From Litomosoides sigmodontis (taxonomy: Eukaryota; Nematoda; Chromadorea; Rhabditida; Onchocercidae): a stretch of 64,000 bases of DNA. The DNA lies in NCBI GenBank assembly GCA_963070105.1, contig OY718806.1, forward strand, positions 9,505,365 to 9,569,364, read 5' to 3'. Below the pieces are notes generated by a model, which was not told where the DNA came from, did not search any database, and was given only the letters and a program-made list of their open reading frames with translations. A program made the position numbers and the translations under genes. Below, in pieces: positions 1 to 14,228 of the stretch; the first letter of the stretch is position 1, and each line of letters starts with the position of its first letter.

Positions 1-3000
1 AAATGAGAAAAAAAAGGACAGGAAGAGAAAAGTGAAAAGCGGAAACTCATCACGTGGTATTATTGTACGCGGAAAATGCTAAAATAAATTATTGCGCAAA
101 TACGTACCGTACAAAATATCTGAGAATAAAGAAACGGAAAATAGGACAGGAAGGAAAAAGCGGGACAAAAGATATCCACGTTATGAAGTTTTGCATAATT
201 AATTAATGGGAAGGAAGTAGGATAAACTTCAGAAACTATTTCCTTTTCTAAGCTCATTAATTAACTAACAACTGTAGATTAATAGTGATAAAACAAAGTT
301 ATTACTGATTATGTTGGACAACTGGTGAGTCATCATCGTACCGATTACTTCCAACGGATGTTTATTTTTCGCTCTTCCTGTTCACAAAAAAAAAACATCA
401 GAAAAAATTATTTAATTTGTAAATTTTATTTTCTTCTAATTTAGCCCATTTCATTCTCATTTTTCCCTCGTTTTTTTTCCAATCACTTTTGCTTTTTACC
501 TCAAAGAAAAAAAAGATTATTTATCACTTTTATTTTACTTTAATTTTGTCTCATTTCATCATTTTTTTCTCTTTTGCTTAACTTTCTTCTTTCTCAATTC
601 AAATTTTTTCATATTTCTATTTTTTATTCAATTCTATTCTATTTATCTAAATCCTGGTTTTGCTATATGCATATGATTCAACCGATTTTTTTGAATTTTC
701 GAACTTTTTCAATTTTCATGTGACGATTGCCACTATTATCATCAATCATCTATTATTATTTAATTATTTTAATAAAATCTACCACTAAAAATCTACTACT
801 GCTAATTGAAATCTACTAAGAAAGATTTGGTAGGTTTTAATCATTCAATCGGTAATTAATTTTCATTGATGAATTGTCAAGCAGCTATTACACAATAGTT
901 GTTGCTCTCCTCACTTAATTAAACCTGAGAATTTTGCGCTAACATCAAAGTTTAAGGACGTTTTAACGGATGGATGAAGGAATGTGAAACGGAAAGGTGA
1001 GATGCATTAGAGAGAAAATCGCAATCAGTGAGGGCTTCTAATTGAATTATAGCGAACTGGGTATTTTACTGAATGCGAAATGAATGAAGGAAAAGGTTAA
1101 AATTAAAAGTATTTTAACCCGTCACTTAAGCTAAGGTTTATGAATTATTTCACTGTTCTACTGTGTTTTATTAACTTTTTCCCGATTAATAATTTTTAAC
1201 TAATCAATATTTAAACTATTAATTTATAACCTACAATTAACGAGATAATTCAATGTGTGGAAATTTTTCAAATAAAAAGTTTGTAATGTGATAAAGCAGT
1301 GACGAAATGCATATGCGATACGTCATGGTGCGCATTGTTTCAAATTCATACCACGCACCCTAGGTGGTCAGATAGATTTTTTTTTTCTTTTTGTTTAAAA
1401 CAATTTTCGCATATTATCATATTTGCCTACTCTTGACATTTTCAATTTTATCATGCATTTTTTTCATCAAATTTTGGATATAATTTGTAATTGTTTAATT
1501 TTAGCACAATTAATTAACTAAATTAATAAAATTATACAAATGCTCTTCAAAAATATCGAATAACGTTAGATCAATATTATCCAATTGTCCTTCATTTTAT
1601 TTGAATTTATGTTTTCTTTTTTCATTTTTTTCCATAAAAATATGAAATCAAAAAAGGTTTCAATAAATTTGATTTAAATTTTCTTTAAAGTTCAGACGTC
1701 AAACATTTTTGAACTTATGTTATTTTATACATTGAAGAAATGAATTTGTGTTTTAACTTACAAGCAAACAATGACATTAAACAAGTCAAATTTCAGTTCA
1801 AAAGGTCAACTTGGACAATAGTTCTCGGAATTCCTAATTAATTTCCACATGCATATTTTTCACGCTTCGTTTCGCTGCTGAATTTTATCTTTATAGGTTT
1901 ACTTAAAGCAAACAACAAATTTAAGTTTTCATAATTCTCTTAAAAGCTTGGAAATTTTGATTAAATTAAGTTGATGTGAGTTGCACAGCATTAAATTGAA
2001 TTTTCTGTTTGAAAAATTCAGAAAGCAAGGAAGAATAACATTTAGAATATTCAAATGAAAAAAATGTTTTTTCTTCGCACTTTTTTGTTTTTATCCTACT
2101 TTTCCATTTCTGATCGGTTCTAATTCTGGACAACTTCCCGTCTCCCATTGCAGCACAATACTGTTCAGATGATGCAGTACGATAAGAAAAGAGTTCTTTT
2201 GATTTCTACAAAAAAAAATTAAATACAATTGTTTAGTGCTTTAAACGATGATTGTCCGTGATTGATATTTTGATAGGATGATCGATCAGGCGAGCATTTT
2301 GAATTGAACTCACTCATAAATCTCATGTCATGTAATTTTAGCTTCTTCTACCAATTAATTTTCGAAATTATCACCATTTATAGGCATTTTAACATCTGCT
2401 TCTTTCCAAACATTCACGATCCACAACACTTCGCAATTTTCTACTACCTTTTTTTTTTTTTTGCTTTCTTCCCTCTCTTCCTCATTTTACAGGCTTTTCA
2501 AGCTTGTTGTTTCAGGCTACGAAACGTTCCTGTTGTTGCTGTTGCTAAATTGAATTGACCAATTGATAATCGCAAATTCGAGCGCAATCTTTTCCCTTCT
2601 ACCACTCCAATGTCCAGCACCTAAAATGCATCCTTCAACCTTCTCCTCTCTCCCACCTCTTCCCTCATCAGATACCGTCGTGCACCATCTCACTAATATC
2701 GTTATCATTTTAGATTGTGAGCTCTTCAACAATCGTAGTGGAAATGATGATTGTGACAAATGTGTTGAGTATATGTAAATTTTATGTGTGTATTTTTAAA
2801 ATGCAACCAATTACAATATTGAATTGCATTAAGGCTTCAGATTTAAAATTACATTTAAAAATTAATAAATTGGTGTTGAAGCATTTTGACAGTTAAATTT
2901 AATCTAATTCATCTGCAATTTTTCATTTTTTTTTTCAACATTGTTCGATAAATGAATTTATTGGAATTTGTCAATTAACTCACTGTGATTATCTCATCTG

Positions 3001-3277
3001 CAATTTTTGGTTCATTCGTAGTTTCGCTCGGATTTTTGCAAACAATCATCACATTTTCATCTTTCACTCATAAATTTCTAACTTCTTCACTTATCCAACT
3101 CTTCCAGGAAATTTGCAAAAATTTTTTCAGAAAGAATAAAAAATCAAACGCAATGTATTCATTTGGTCTATTTCTTTCTTCTTTCTTTTTTCTATTTTTT
3201 GAGGAAGTGTTTTTACCGTACTCTCTCTCAAACCATCTGCAAATTCGTCCAGTTGTCGGTTTTTTTCTCCTCTTTCA

Positions 3278-3280
<3 letters not shown>

Positions 3281-3330
<50 letters not shown>
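3281..3330. repeat. (CT)n microsatellite
   Basis: About 25 uninterrupted CT dinucleotides. It produces a spurious serine/leucine-rich open frame across 2985-3368. Confidence 0.95.
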
Positions 3331-3334
<4 letters not shown>

Positions 3335-5527
3335 GTCGGCTATATTATACTTTCGATGGATGATCTGAGCTTTTCGGTTCATTAATTTCCAGCCGGTTTA
3401 ACCTGTACATCACTAGCAACATTCCGTCTTTTCAACTATTTCAGGTTTTCCTTTTTCCTCACTGAAGCATCGACGTTTTTTTTTTGTTGTTTTCTACTCC
3501 TCCATAAATAATCAAAAATACCTAAATTAATTTTCCTACCTATTTTTATTAAATTCATTAATGTTTACACGTCCAATCAATTTTTATCGCCAAAACTGAT
3601 AACATACTTATTTTACTATGAGAAAATTACTGTGCAATTAATTCGGTTATTATTACTGCGACAAAATCGCTACGTGCGCTTTTGTCAAAAAACGTCAACT
3701 ACATTCTTCCGCTTTTTCATTTCACCGCATCAGATATAAATGCGTATATCGTTTTCTTCCGTGTTCGCATGCTTCTTAAATTTATTCCGTCTTTCCTCTT
3801 CCTGATTATTGGCTTATTTCCTCATTCCTCTCTCTCTCTCTCGATCTGTTTGCTCCTGAACGGCAATGTTCCGGTTTTCCGAAGCATTTTTACTGGCTTT
3901 GTTTTGTTTCGTTTCGTTTTTTTTTTTTACACCTTCCTTTCTTCTTCATCCATGTTCTTTCACGATGAGTTTTTTGCTGATTCATTTTGGCATAGATTGT
4001 TTTCATTCGTCAGGAATTACAAACTTGCTGTGATTATTCGTGTGCCCGATTTTCTTCCGGATTTATCAGCATTCCTACAATATCCTTCCATATCTATCCT
4101 GTCCTAATTCCATACATTTTAGATGGATTACCCCAATACCCCACAATACAGGTGATACGTATCCTATCGATGAAAGGTTTTAAAATTTTTGAACAATTTT
4201 ATTTTACAAAATCTTTGTGAAATTTTCAATAATTTTTTCTTCTACCATTTGAAGGTGTCGAATGTGTGTGTGTGCGTGTGTATGTCTACGATGGTGGAAA
4301 AAAGCGAAAACTTCTTCGTATTTTCAAAATATTGCTAAATTTAAGTTTTACGAGCTTTCATTGAACATATAATTGGAAATTTAAAAAATAAATATTTAAA
4401 TTTTATGAAAAAATTTTTGAATGTATGAATGGTTATTGTGAATACAAAATTATACGATCATAGAAATGTACGATGACAATGTTTCATTTTTGGTTTTTGT
4501 TATACAGCGCAAGGAAAAGTTCATAAACTAAAATTAGAATTAATGTAATAAGAATTATAAGAAATTATTGATCATTCCAACAGCAATAATAGTAATAGTA
4601 ATTGCTAATAATAATTATAATACTTAATAATAACAACAACAATAATAATAATAGCGGTAACTAATAGCAACAATAATAGTATTGCAAAATAATGATAATT
4701 AGTAATAGTAATTGAAAAGGATAATGAAAAATAATGACAATTAGTAACAGTAATTGAAAAGGAGTAGTAGTTCACTGTTCTTTCAGTTAAATATATGAGA
4801 GAAAGTTAGGAGTGGGAAAGAAAAAAGAGAAAAGTGAAGAAAATAGGAAACTGAAAAGCATTGATAGCCGTGACAACCAAGCAACCAACCATACAGGAAC
4901 GACAACCGCGACAATCTGTTCGAGCAAATGATTGAGTAAGTAGGACTGCTTCAACCGTTTCAAAAACCAACCACCCTTTCCTTCTTCACTTTAAGTAAGG
5001 ATTTAATTTTAAAATAAAAACTTTATATATCTCTGCGTGTGTGTGTGTGTGAATTTCTTCTATCTCTCATTTAATTACATTATTCAACTGCATGGATTTG
5101 TCATTTCATCAAAGCTCATACATTTGCCATCACTGACTGTTCCTTTTCGCTCTTCCTTCTCCCACTTTTTTCGTTTTATTTTGCCAAGTGATCACCATTT
5201 AGAGAGTAATTGTGTCACTTATTGGCTTATCGTTTCACACTATGTGTTGTCGTATGAAATGTAAAATGCCCGGATAATCATGCATAATTTAATGAGATAA
5301 TTTAGCTTTCACACACTAAATAATGATAATTAGCATGAGGTTTTGTCCTTTCTTTTTTTTTCCTTGAAAATTTTTTTTTTTTTGTTCATTTTGCTTAGTT
5401 GAACGTAGTGCGTCAATGTTTATGATAATTTTTCTTTGAATGTAAGCCATCTTTCAAACATGGCAATTATCGCAAATGAACCTTCAAGAATTATTATTAC
5501 TCTGCTCTCATGCATCTATCATCACTG

Positions 5528-5528
<1 letters not shown>

Positions 5529-5569
<41 letters not shown>

Positions 5570-5581
5570 CGGACGGACGGG
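5529..5581. repeat. (AC)n followed by (GGAC)n
   Basis: About 19 AC dinucleotides run directly into four GGAC units, a compound microsatellite. Confidence 0.9.
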
Positions 5582-6223
5582 CGCATGTATGTACGCATAA
5601 ACTTTAGTCATGAATGAATAAGTGTATTTTTGAAATGTCCTCAACTATCTCGGTATTTGTCTGATTAGCTGGGATATCAAAGGACTTTTTTTGTTGTTGT
5701 TAGAAATAGGAAAACATTAAATTTCAACAGTATTTTCAATTTTTAATTTTAAGAAAATCAAAAGAAAAAATCAAAAAAGACAGCGTAATGTGAAAGTGTA
5801 ACGATGAATGTTTGAATGTTTTTATTTTTTTGTTTTTCAACATAAATAAAAAAATCGTAAAGACTGTGCGGGCGTATTGCTTGTACGGTATGATAGTTAA
5901 TTGCTACAACGATTGCAAAATATTTGATAGTTTATGCTTGTAATATCTCATCGAAATAGAGTTGGAGCTATTTAAATTAGTAAAGCATAAGCATTCATTT
6001 TTCAAACACAAATATAATAATTTTTAAATGAGAAAGCAACGAAGCACCACTAGCAGCAACTGCAAACAACGAAAATGTATCCCTTGGAAATGGATGTGAA
6101 AGAACTGACCGCCATATTGTAAATTCTTATTACATTAATCATAAATCATCGGTTGCTTTTGTAACTCACTCCTTCAATTGACATTGCTCATAATTGAAAT
6201 GAAATATTGCAGAAGTTTAAATT

Positions 6224-7615
6224 ATGCTATTATTCGAAGTTACTGTTTTGGAACGATGGATAGCATTGCTACTACGCTTTTTTCTCACGTTAACAGTAAC
6301 ATCAGCAACCACGTACAACATTAGTTGGATATCGACAAATCCGTTGTATGTAGCATTTCTTGTGCGTCTGTGTGTGTGTGTGTGTTTTTTTGCATTTTGT
6401 TAATTTTAAAATAAATTCATAAGTAAGCAGTTGATGCGTTATTTCCTGAGGTCATTTTTAATAGGTTAGATAAATTTCTACACATTAGAATGTGGCTAAT
6501 AGAACGATTGTCTAATAATTGTTCATTCTTGCAGTTGATATTACTTATTATTATTTATTATTATTGTTTGTTATTATTATTATTTATTATTATTATTTTA
6601 TTAATTATTAAATAACAACAAATTAATTATTAAATTAAATTAAAATAAATTAAATCTTGCAAAACACTGTGATTAGTTATGAAACGGACATCTAGTTTTG
6701 GTTGAAAAGTGTAGTATCATTCTAAATATTTATTGTTGGTATAATAAGACGATGCTAAATGCTTTTTGCATCTTTTATTTCTTGTAACATGACGAAATAA
6801 AATTCTATAGGTTGGCATTACAATTTAAAAAGTTTCAAAAAGAAAAGAAAATAATGTTTTTATTATTTTCACTTGACATTTCTAAGCTATTTTCATTAGA
6901 GTTGAATTTCAGATTTTCACAAAACAGTAACATTCCTGTATTTGCGGAAAATTTGAAAATGAACGATAGGATACGATTTAGTTGTTCAACAAATGGTGCT
7001 GAACAAACGGCTATTCACAGGGTGGAAAAATTACTCTACTAATCCATTAATTAATCATTTGCAATTATAGCAATTAAATATTTGCAATTGATACTTTTAA
7101 AATATTTACAGGTGAATGAACGTGCAGCTCTTGACTGCCATGGTCCGGTGAAATTTGTGGATTCGTTGGTTGGTACGTGTACGAAAGTAAATGAATCGAT
7201 TATAATTCGATTACGTGAAATACCAATGCTTCCAAGTGAAATGTCATACAAACCAGACAATGATTACTTTTTTATAAGTTTGTTTTTGGCTAACTTTTTT
7301 TTTGTTGTTGTTGTTAAGGTTAATTTATTTTTGCTAGATTTTCTTGTTTTGCCTATTTAGGTTTTGTTTTGTTTTGTTTTGTTTTTAAAGGTTTGGAAAA
7401 TGTTAATATTAGTCTAATTTTTCGCCCATCATTTTAAGCAATGAGAAATTTTTTTCCTTTTTTTTTTGTGAAATAATACTATGAAATGATTTGCTTTTAG
7501 TTAAGGTTTAAAAATTTAACAAAATGGCCAATTTAACGAGAAGAACTGGAGATCGTTAACTGTTTTCAGATCTCGTTGCATAAGCCCAAGGTCAGCAACA
7601 ACGTTGACATGACAT

Positions 7616-7649
<34 letters not shown>

Positions 7650-9779
7650 ACACACACACACACACACCTATATATATGTATATGTATATGTATATGTATA
7701 CACATGTACAACTGATGAATCATTATTTTAATATGTATAATCATGACTAAATGAAATATTCATTGAGGCGGAAATTAATCGACTTCAACCTTCTCTTCAC
7801 CTTTCCATTTTATACCGTAAAAATTACAATAATCATTTATTGTTGTTGAGGGATTTATGAAAACATTTACAAAAAAAAAAAAGAAAATGTGTAACACACA
7901 ATTTGTAATCCTTTTTTTTCCGCTTAATTAATTCCAATAAATTATTTCAAAAAAAAATAGCAATAAAAAGTTGGAGTGTTTGCAAGTGACAGATGGATAA
8001 AATAAACTAATAAACTAATGAAAATAAACTAAATAAAATAAACGAATAAAACATTGAAAGCATATAGTTTTAGCAACATCTACCGGTGATAAAGATGGCT
8101 TAGAAAATGGTAAAGGTGGACTATGTCGAACGCAAAATATGCGATTGAAAATTCGCGTGGAATCAAAACGAACAGGTATAAGCGAAAAAAGTAGGTGTTT
8201 TACTCGTACAATTTAAATGAAACTCGTTGAATTCTTCGCTTTTTTAACATTTCAAAAATTTATAAGTAAAAATTATTTTGAAATCATTGATTGTTTGTGG
8301 TCAGAGGACAAGAATATTATCGTATTTTTTTTTTGAAACTAATTCCGTCTCACTCTTATCATTCATTATCTTCATTTGCAGCTCCGGAATTTACTGCTAA
8401 AAATGCACCAGTAATGATGATTCCGGTAAATTCCGGAAAATACGCCGTACCTGTTGTTTACGTTCCAGTAAGTACCAATTTTTTTTGTTGCTGTTGTCGT
8501 GTGGAAAGTATAATCTGCATTGAAATAAATGAATCCTGAATTTGTCATACAATGCTTGTTACCAAACAGGTTTTTTTTTCCCCCTTAACTTCAGGTAGTT
8601 TCGTCATCTGAAGCTAACGAAGGTGATGAAAAGCGACCAGTGTTTCCGTATCATTTGTATTTTGCAAATGGACAATTTCGAGCGGCCAACTCAAACTTAG
8701 CAGATTTTGGACCTAAAACAGGTATTTTTGTGGAAGAAAATATTTGCACTGTGTAATTTCAGGTTTTCATAATATCATGCAATTAGGGACAGAAGTAAGC
8801 AGTATGAATTTAATAAGGTTATGTTGTAAGGATGAAAATTTTTGCTTCTCAGAAAATGGTACTTACTTCTGTTCCTAATTTGATGAAATCTGGTAGTAGT
8901 AGTAGTAGTTTGTTAGTAGTAGATAGTAAAATTCCATTCAAAAAAAAAAAAGATTTCCTGCACAATTTTCTAGAACCATTTAGAGATTTCACATTTCACA
9001 TTACTGAATGATTCTAGTTTACATCCAGTACATTTAGTTGAACTAACTCTCGTGCAATTTCTGCAGAATTACAATTTGATGCCGGCGATCAGCCTGAAGA
9101 TTTGAAAAATCCTGCATCTGTAGTGAATTCCAATGTATATGTTGCACCGAAATTACGTAAAGAGAAAGGCATGGATTTTGAAATTGAATATATGGATTCG
9201 GCTAGTAGAAGTAAGCATAGTTAAATGTTTTTATAAAATAAAAATTAACATATTAAAAGTTATCACTAATTTAGGACCACCAAACAAGAATAATAATAAT
9301 AATAATGGTTTGCGTAGTAAAATTTAAAATGGCAATATTTTTGAGTGATGTTTCATTGACTCCTTCTTTGTGATGTAAATGTTTATTCCGTTTAAGTTGA
9401 GGGACAAAAAGTCCCTAATAGAAGTAAAACTTGAATTCATGATCATATTAGGAAAAAAAATTTTTCCATTTTTTAACGAAGTATGAATTTTTTTTTTATT
9501 TTGTAAAGTATCGTGAGAAACCTGAATGAAAATCATTTTAAAATCTAGTTTACCACAAGAAACCAAATTAGGTCATGTGATAACAACAAAGTGAATTATC
9601 GCAATTAAAAGAGAGGCGAATATATGATAAGGATTGTTCCTTTCGATCACGCTCAGCATATTTTCATTTTCTGTTAATTTTTTTTTTTTTTAGGATTATA
9701 CGAAAAAACTTTTGGAACAGTGAAAATTGCAATAATTACAAACTGCATGATAATCGCAAATATTTTACTGTTGCAATAA
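6224..9779 (+). CDS. Ephrin (Eph receptor ligand), GPI-anchored
   Basis: Ligand of the Eph receptor tyrosine kinase, acting at the cell surface in cell sorting and axon guidance. Exons by phase: 6224-6345, 6913-7021, 7112-7277, 8074-8175, 8382-8467, 8595-8721, 9067-9210, probably a small exon from 9275 to about 9308, and 9694-9779. The first exon encodes a signal peptide ending near LTVTSA. The mature start YNISWISTNPLF (NPLF spans intron 1) matches the conserved ephrin start. The four ephrin-domain cysteines lie in RFSCST, ALDCHG, VGTCTK and GGLCRT, and the YKPDNDYFFI then TSTG...LENGKGGLC stretch is the family signature. A spacer with few recognisable features follows, and the C-terminus (TVKIAIITNCMIIANILLLQ) is hydrophobic and ends at the stop, as in a GPI signal. 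The donor after 7021 (GTGGAA) is weak. The long spacer recalls divergent nematode ephrins such as EFN-4, but I cannot decide orthology. AATAAA at 10111 could be the poly(A) signal. Confidence 0.87.
7616..7668. repeat. (CA)n microsatellite in ephrin intron
   Basis: About 26 CA units with one interruption, inside the 7278-8073 intron, followed by a TATATG-type tract. Confidence 0.9.
8772..8889. repeat. Long inverted repeat (hairpin) in ephrin intron
   Basis: Two arms of about 28 bases, 8772-8799 and 8862-8889, are reverse complements with only a few mismatches; the core AATTAGGGACAGAAGTAAG faces CTTACTTCTGTTCCTAATT. The loop is 62 bases. It lies wholly in the 8722-9066 intron. It could be the termini of a small inverted-repeat transposon or an intronic RNA hairpin. 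No target-site duplication is obvious. Confidence 0.8.
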
Positions 9780-11125
9780 GAGTTGTTTTTTTTTTGGTCA
9801 CATTAATTTGTATTTCTCTATCAACTTTCCTCTTTGTACAATTTGATATTTATCACTTACTTTTACTTAATTGTTATATTTTACAGTTCAAACATTCTAT
9901 AAAATCCCTGTTGCTTTCCAATTATTTGCCTTTGACATTTAACAATTCAGTTAAATTTTATGACAATTTTAAACAATCGTTCAGCTTTACCGTCATCGAT
10001 TCATTCATTCAAACGTCCACGTTTCTTCCTCTTCTCTTTCTATCTGCTTTGCTCAACAGCTACATTTTCTATCGTAGAAATGAAATTTTCTTGTAGGTAA
10101 AGAGCAATCAAATAAAAGCTTTCCTTTTTGTTTGTTTGTTTGTCTGTTTGTTTGTTTGTATTCTTGTAAGCATTTTATTATATTTATAAGCGATTCACTC
10201 ATATAATGCAATTGCTGTCAATTAGTTGCAGTAGTAATTCAATTAAATTTCAAAAATTTTTTTTTATCCTTTTCTGAAAATTATAGGAAAGTTAGGAGGA
10301 GTAATGAAGTAGCACCACATTTTCCTGCTTTCATTACATCCTTTTGCCTCTTTCTCACTCACTTTTTCTTTTAATATCACCAATGAAATATTGCTTGATA
10401 TGTTTGTTATGCTTGTAAGTATTGAATGGGAAAAGCAAAAAAAAAAAAGATTTGCTAAACAGGTCAGAAATTGTTTGATGAAACGCATGGAACTTTAATG
10501 TAGCCTGCTTTTCCCATTGTTCTCATACATTCACTGATCAGTTAATTTTCAAAAATTTTATTATTGCCTTGAAATTTTGGTAATTTTTTTTCCTTTAGAT
10601 AAAATTACTAAAAGAATTAGATATATTTGATATTGTTATCTCATCAATTAGTACGTTGCAATTTGATAAGGTATTTTGAAATGGTAAACATTTTGAATTG
10701 GAAGCGGTGCGTGCTATTTCGGGTTTTCAAATTTTCCTCACACGCAGCGCCTTTCACCTTTCCCATTTCTCTATCACATTCAATCGCTTGCTCTCTTTCC
10801 CTTTCTCTCTCTCTCTCTCTCTTTTTCTCTCTCCTTCCTCCTCTCCTTCTCTCTGTCGTCGTGTCAAATGTGAAAATATTTGTTACAATTTTTTTATTGT
10901 CAAACTGGAAAATATGCAATGAATATTTATTATTAAGCATATATGCATAGGAAGTGTTGCATAAATTTAGCGCATACGTCCGTGTACATTGGAATATTAT
11001 TGTTAATTTGCAATATTTTTCATTTTTGATTTCTCTTTTTTCAAATTATTACTGACTGAATTGTTTAAAACATTTGAAATATCACTTGTGTGTATGCCTG
11101 TGCGTGTATGTATGTATGTATGTAT

Positions 11126-11150
11126 TGCATATATATGTGCGTGCGTGTGT

Positions 11151-11190
<40 letters not shown>

Positions 11191-11220
11191 ACGAGTGTGT
11201 GTGTGTGTGTGTGTGTGTGT
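11126..11220. repeat. (GT)n-rich microsatellite
   Basis: GT dinucleotides with GC and TA interruptions. They read as Cys-Val or His-Thr polymers in all frames and are not coding. Confidence 0.9.
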
Positions 11221-12110
11221 AGATGATTTTGTCAAATTTGATTTTGTATGTAAAAATTTAGTGCTTAATTTCAATCAATTATTTTTCATTCCATTTATAT
11301 TTTTGTCTCAATTTTTTTTTCCTTCGTTTGCTAATAATTTTTTTTGCTTTGTTACAACAATGTTGTTAATGGTTTGAGAATGATGATGAATAATATATTT
11401 ACCCTTCGTTTTTTTGAATATTTTATGAATACATTTTAACTTTTCCTTTGTTTCATATCAAAACTGTTATGATCACTCTCACACACAAAGAGAGCGAGAC
11501 AGAGGGGGAGGAAGAACGTTGAAATTTTCTCTCTAATGTCTTCTTCTATCGAAGTAAAATAAAGTAAATTTACTATAATTAATGCTAGCAAATTATAATT
11601 TTCATTCATCCCTTACTACGTTTCAACTATGCTTTATCAAATTTTAAATATTTATATTCAAAAAAATAAAAATGGCAAAAAAAGGATCGATGTGATCGAA
11701 TTTTGTCTTTCGTTATTCTTTTGTTGCATAGTCGAATTAGCGAACTTTACATCTTTTACTCCATCATTCTTCCCCTATTGCTCCATTTCTTTCTACTCTC
11801 TTTTTTCTCCCCTCCTCTCTTCGCTTCTCTTTAAACGTTTCATTTTAAGCAACAAATTCATCAATTTTGAATAATAACAGTAATAGTACTAAAAAAAATA
11901 ATAACAATAAATAAATGATAATAATTAATAATAAATAATGAGTAATAATGAACAATAATAATAAGTAATAATAACCAATAAAAAATAAGAATATAATAAT
12001 AATAATATAATACTAATTAACTATGTTAATAATAAATAGCAATACCGATTGTGTCAATAATGGTAATATTTATTACTAATTATTTATTATTATTTATTAT
12101 TTATTGTTAT

Positions 12111-12930
12111 TTATTATTATTTATTATTATTTATTATTATTTATTATTATTTATTATTATTTATTATTATTTATTATTATTTATTATTATTTATTATTAT
12201 TTATTATTATTTATTATTATTTATTATTATTTATTATTATTTATTATTATTTATTATTATTTATTATTATTTATTATTATTTATTATTATTTATTATTAT
12301 TTATTATTATTTATTATTATTTATTATTATTTATTATTATTTATTATTATTTATTATTATTTATTATTATTTATTATTATTTATTATTATTTATTATTAT
12401 TTATTATCATTTATTATTATTTATTATTATTTATTATTATTTATTATTATTTATTATTATTTATTATTATTTATTATTATTTATTATTATTTATTATTAT
12501 TTATTATTATTTATTATTATTTATTATTATTTATTATTATTTATTATTATTTATTATTATTTATTATTATTTATTATTATTTATTATTATTTATTATTAT
12601 TTATTATTATTTATTATTATTTATTATTATTTATTATTATTTATTATTATTTATTATTATTTATTATTATTTATTATTATTTATTACTATTTATTATTAT
12701 TTATTATTATTTATTATTATTTATTATTATTTATTATTATTTATTATTATTTATTATTATTTATTATTATTTATTATTATTTATTATTATTTATTATTAT
12801 TTATTATTATTTATTATTATTTATTATTATTTATTATTATTTATTATTATTTATTATTATTTATTATTATTTATTATTATTTATTATTATTTATTATTAT
12901 TTATTATTATTTATTATTATTTATTATTAT
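12111..12930. repeat. 10-bp tandem repeat (TTATTATTAT)82
   Basis: Eighty-two head-to-tail copies of the 10-mer TTATTATTAT with only two changed units, at 12401-12410 (TTATTATCAT) and 12681-12690 (TTATTACTAT). Because 10 is not a multiple of 3, each frame reads as the cyclic peptide LLLFIIIYYY. The flanks on both sides (about 12060-12110 and 12931-13030) are looser TTA/TTTA repeats. The same 10-mer forms a second array at 33581. Confidence 0.97.
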
Positions 12931-14172
12931 ATTTTGTTGGGTATTATTATTATTTTATTAATTATTATTATTGATTACTGTTTTTATTATTGTTATTATT
13001 ATGATTATTATTAAGTTATTATTATTTGTCCATGGAAAAAGATCATAAACAGCATTTTAACACCTCTCGCTTTTTCCTGACTTCTGTTCTTTTTCACTTT
13101 TCATTTTCCTTTTTCCTTTCTGTTTTTTTTTTGGTGTGCGTCTGTTCTCTCATTTCCTCTCTAAGCTTAATGTGATACTATTATTTTTCCTCTTCACGTG
13201 TTACGACGTGAAAAAATATGCTTCTTTTACGTACTATATATGTACATGTGCATAAAGCCATGAAATTAAGCATATAGTGTTTTATTTAATTAATAGCCTA
13301 AAAGCACATTTTAAATTTCACTTATTTAATTGCTATTTCTCCAGTTGCCAATGCTGTCAGGTTTTGTCTAAAATTTAAGTGCTAATTCTAATAAAAACTT
13401 TTAAAACTAAAGGAATAATAACATGAAAAAAGTATCATTGATAATAATAATAGCCGTAAGAATAATAATGATAATAATATTGTAATAATAATAGCATTAT
13501 TGATAATAGTAATAGCCGTACTAATAATAATAGTAGTGATAAGGGGAAAAGTGAGAGGGAAGGAAGGAAAGGAAAAAAAAAACCCGAAAAGATCGTATAA
13601 TATTTTGATCGTTACAACCAATCAATTAAAATAATTGCACAGGTGAGAGGTGCAATTTGTTCACTCAATATGTAGTTAATTGTTGACCTTCGTGTCTACC
13701 ATTTGGAAAGGTAAAATGTTTCGCTAGAAAAAAAAAAAGGTGTATGTTGTCGAGTGAAGTAATCGATCATTTAAAAGTTTGAGGCGACGGGTGTACATTG
13801 GTTCTGCATGTTTTAGGTATGTTTGTTTACTGTCATTTGCTCATTTTCTTTTTAATGATTTATGATGAAAAAAAAACTATATTTCAGGTTAAATGAAATT
13901 ACTTTTTAAGTGATAGTTACGTGATAATTTTTTGTAGGAAATTATTTAGCAAATTAATACTTTTACTTATTTCCGATAATTGAGTTATAAATTTCATTCA
14001 TAAATTCCTTCCTAAATATTAATATAAAAAAAAAAGATGGAAAGTAGAAGGATCAAAAGGGTTAATCATTCATTTTTTACGGTGATAGTTTCTGGTGACA
14101 AATACTTTATGAATATTATTGTTGTGCTGTAGGCGCAAGTGATAGTGATAATTATCTCTTATGTACGATATT

Positions 14173-14189
14173 TGATGATGATGATGATT

Positions 14190-14227
<38 letters not shown>
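14173..14227. repeat. (GAT)n trinucleotide repeat
   Basis: About 18 GAT units with one TTA interruption. Confidence 0.9.

Positions 14228-14228
<1 letters not shown>

Larger units (their letters stand above)
1..6223. other. Intergenic DNA, no gene seen
   Basis: AT-rich sequence with many T/A homopolymers and pyrimidine-rich tracts. Short open frames occur on both strands, but none shows a domain, a run of phase-compatible exons or protein-like composition; several are only translations of T-rich or CT-rich tracts. The last part should contain the promoter and 5' leader of the ephrin gene that starts at 6224, but I cannot place a specific element. Confidence 0.6.

Noticed and set aside
12051..12974. 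307- and 285-residue frames of LLLFIIIYYY repeats (also 33494-33871)
   Set aside because: The 10-bp repeat has no stop in any frame of this strand; the three frames give the same cyclic peptide, so this is repeat translation, not a membrane protein.
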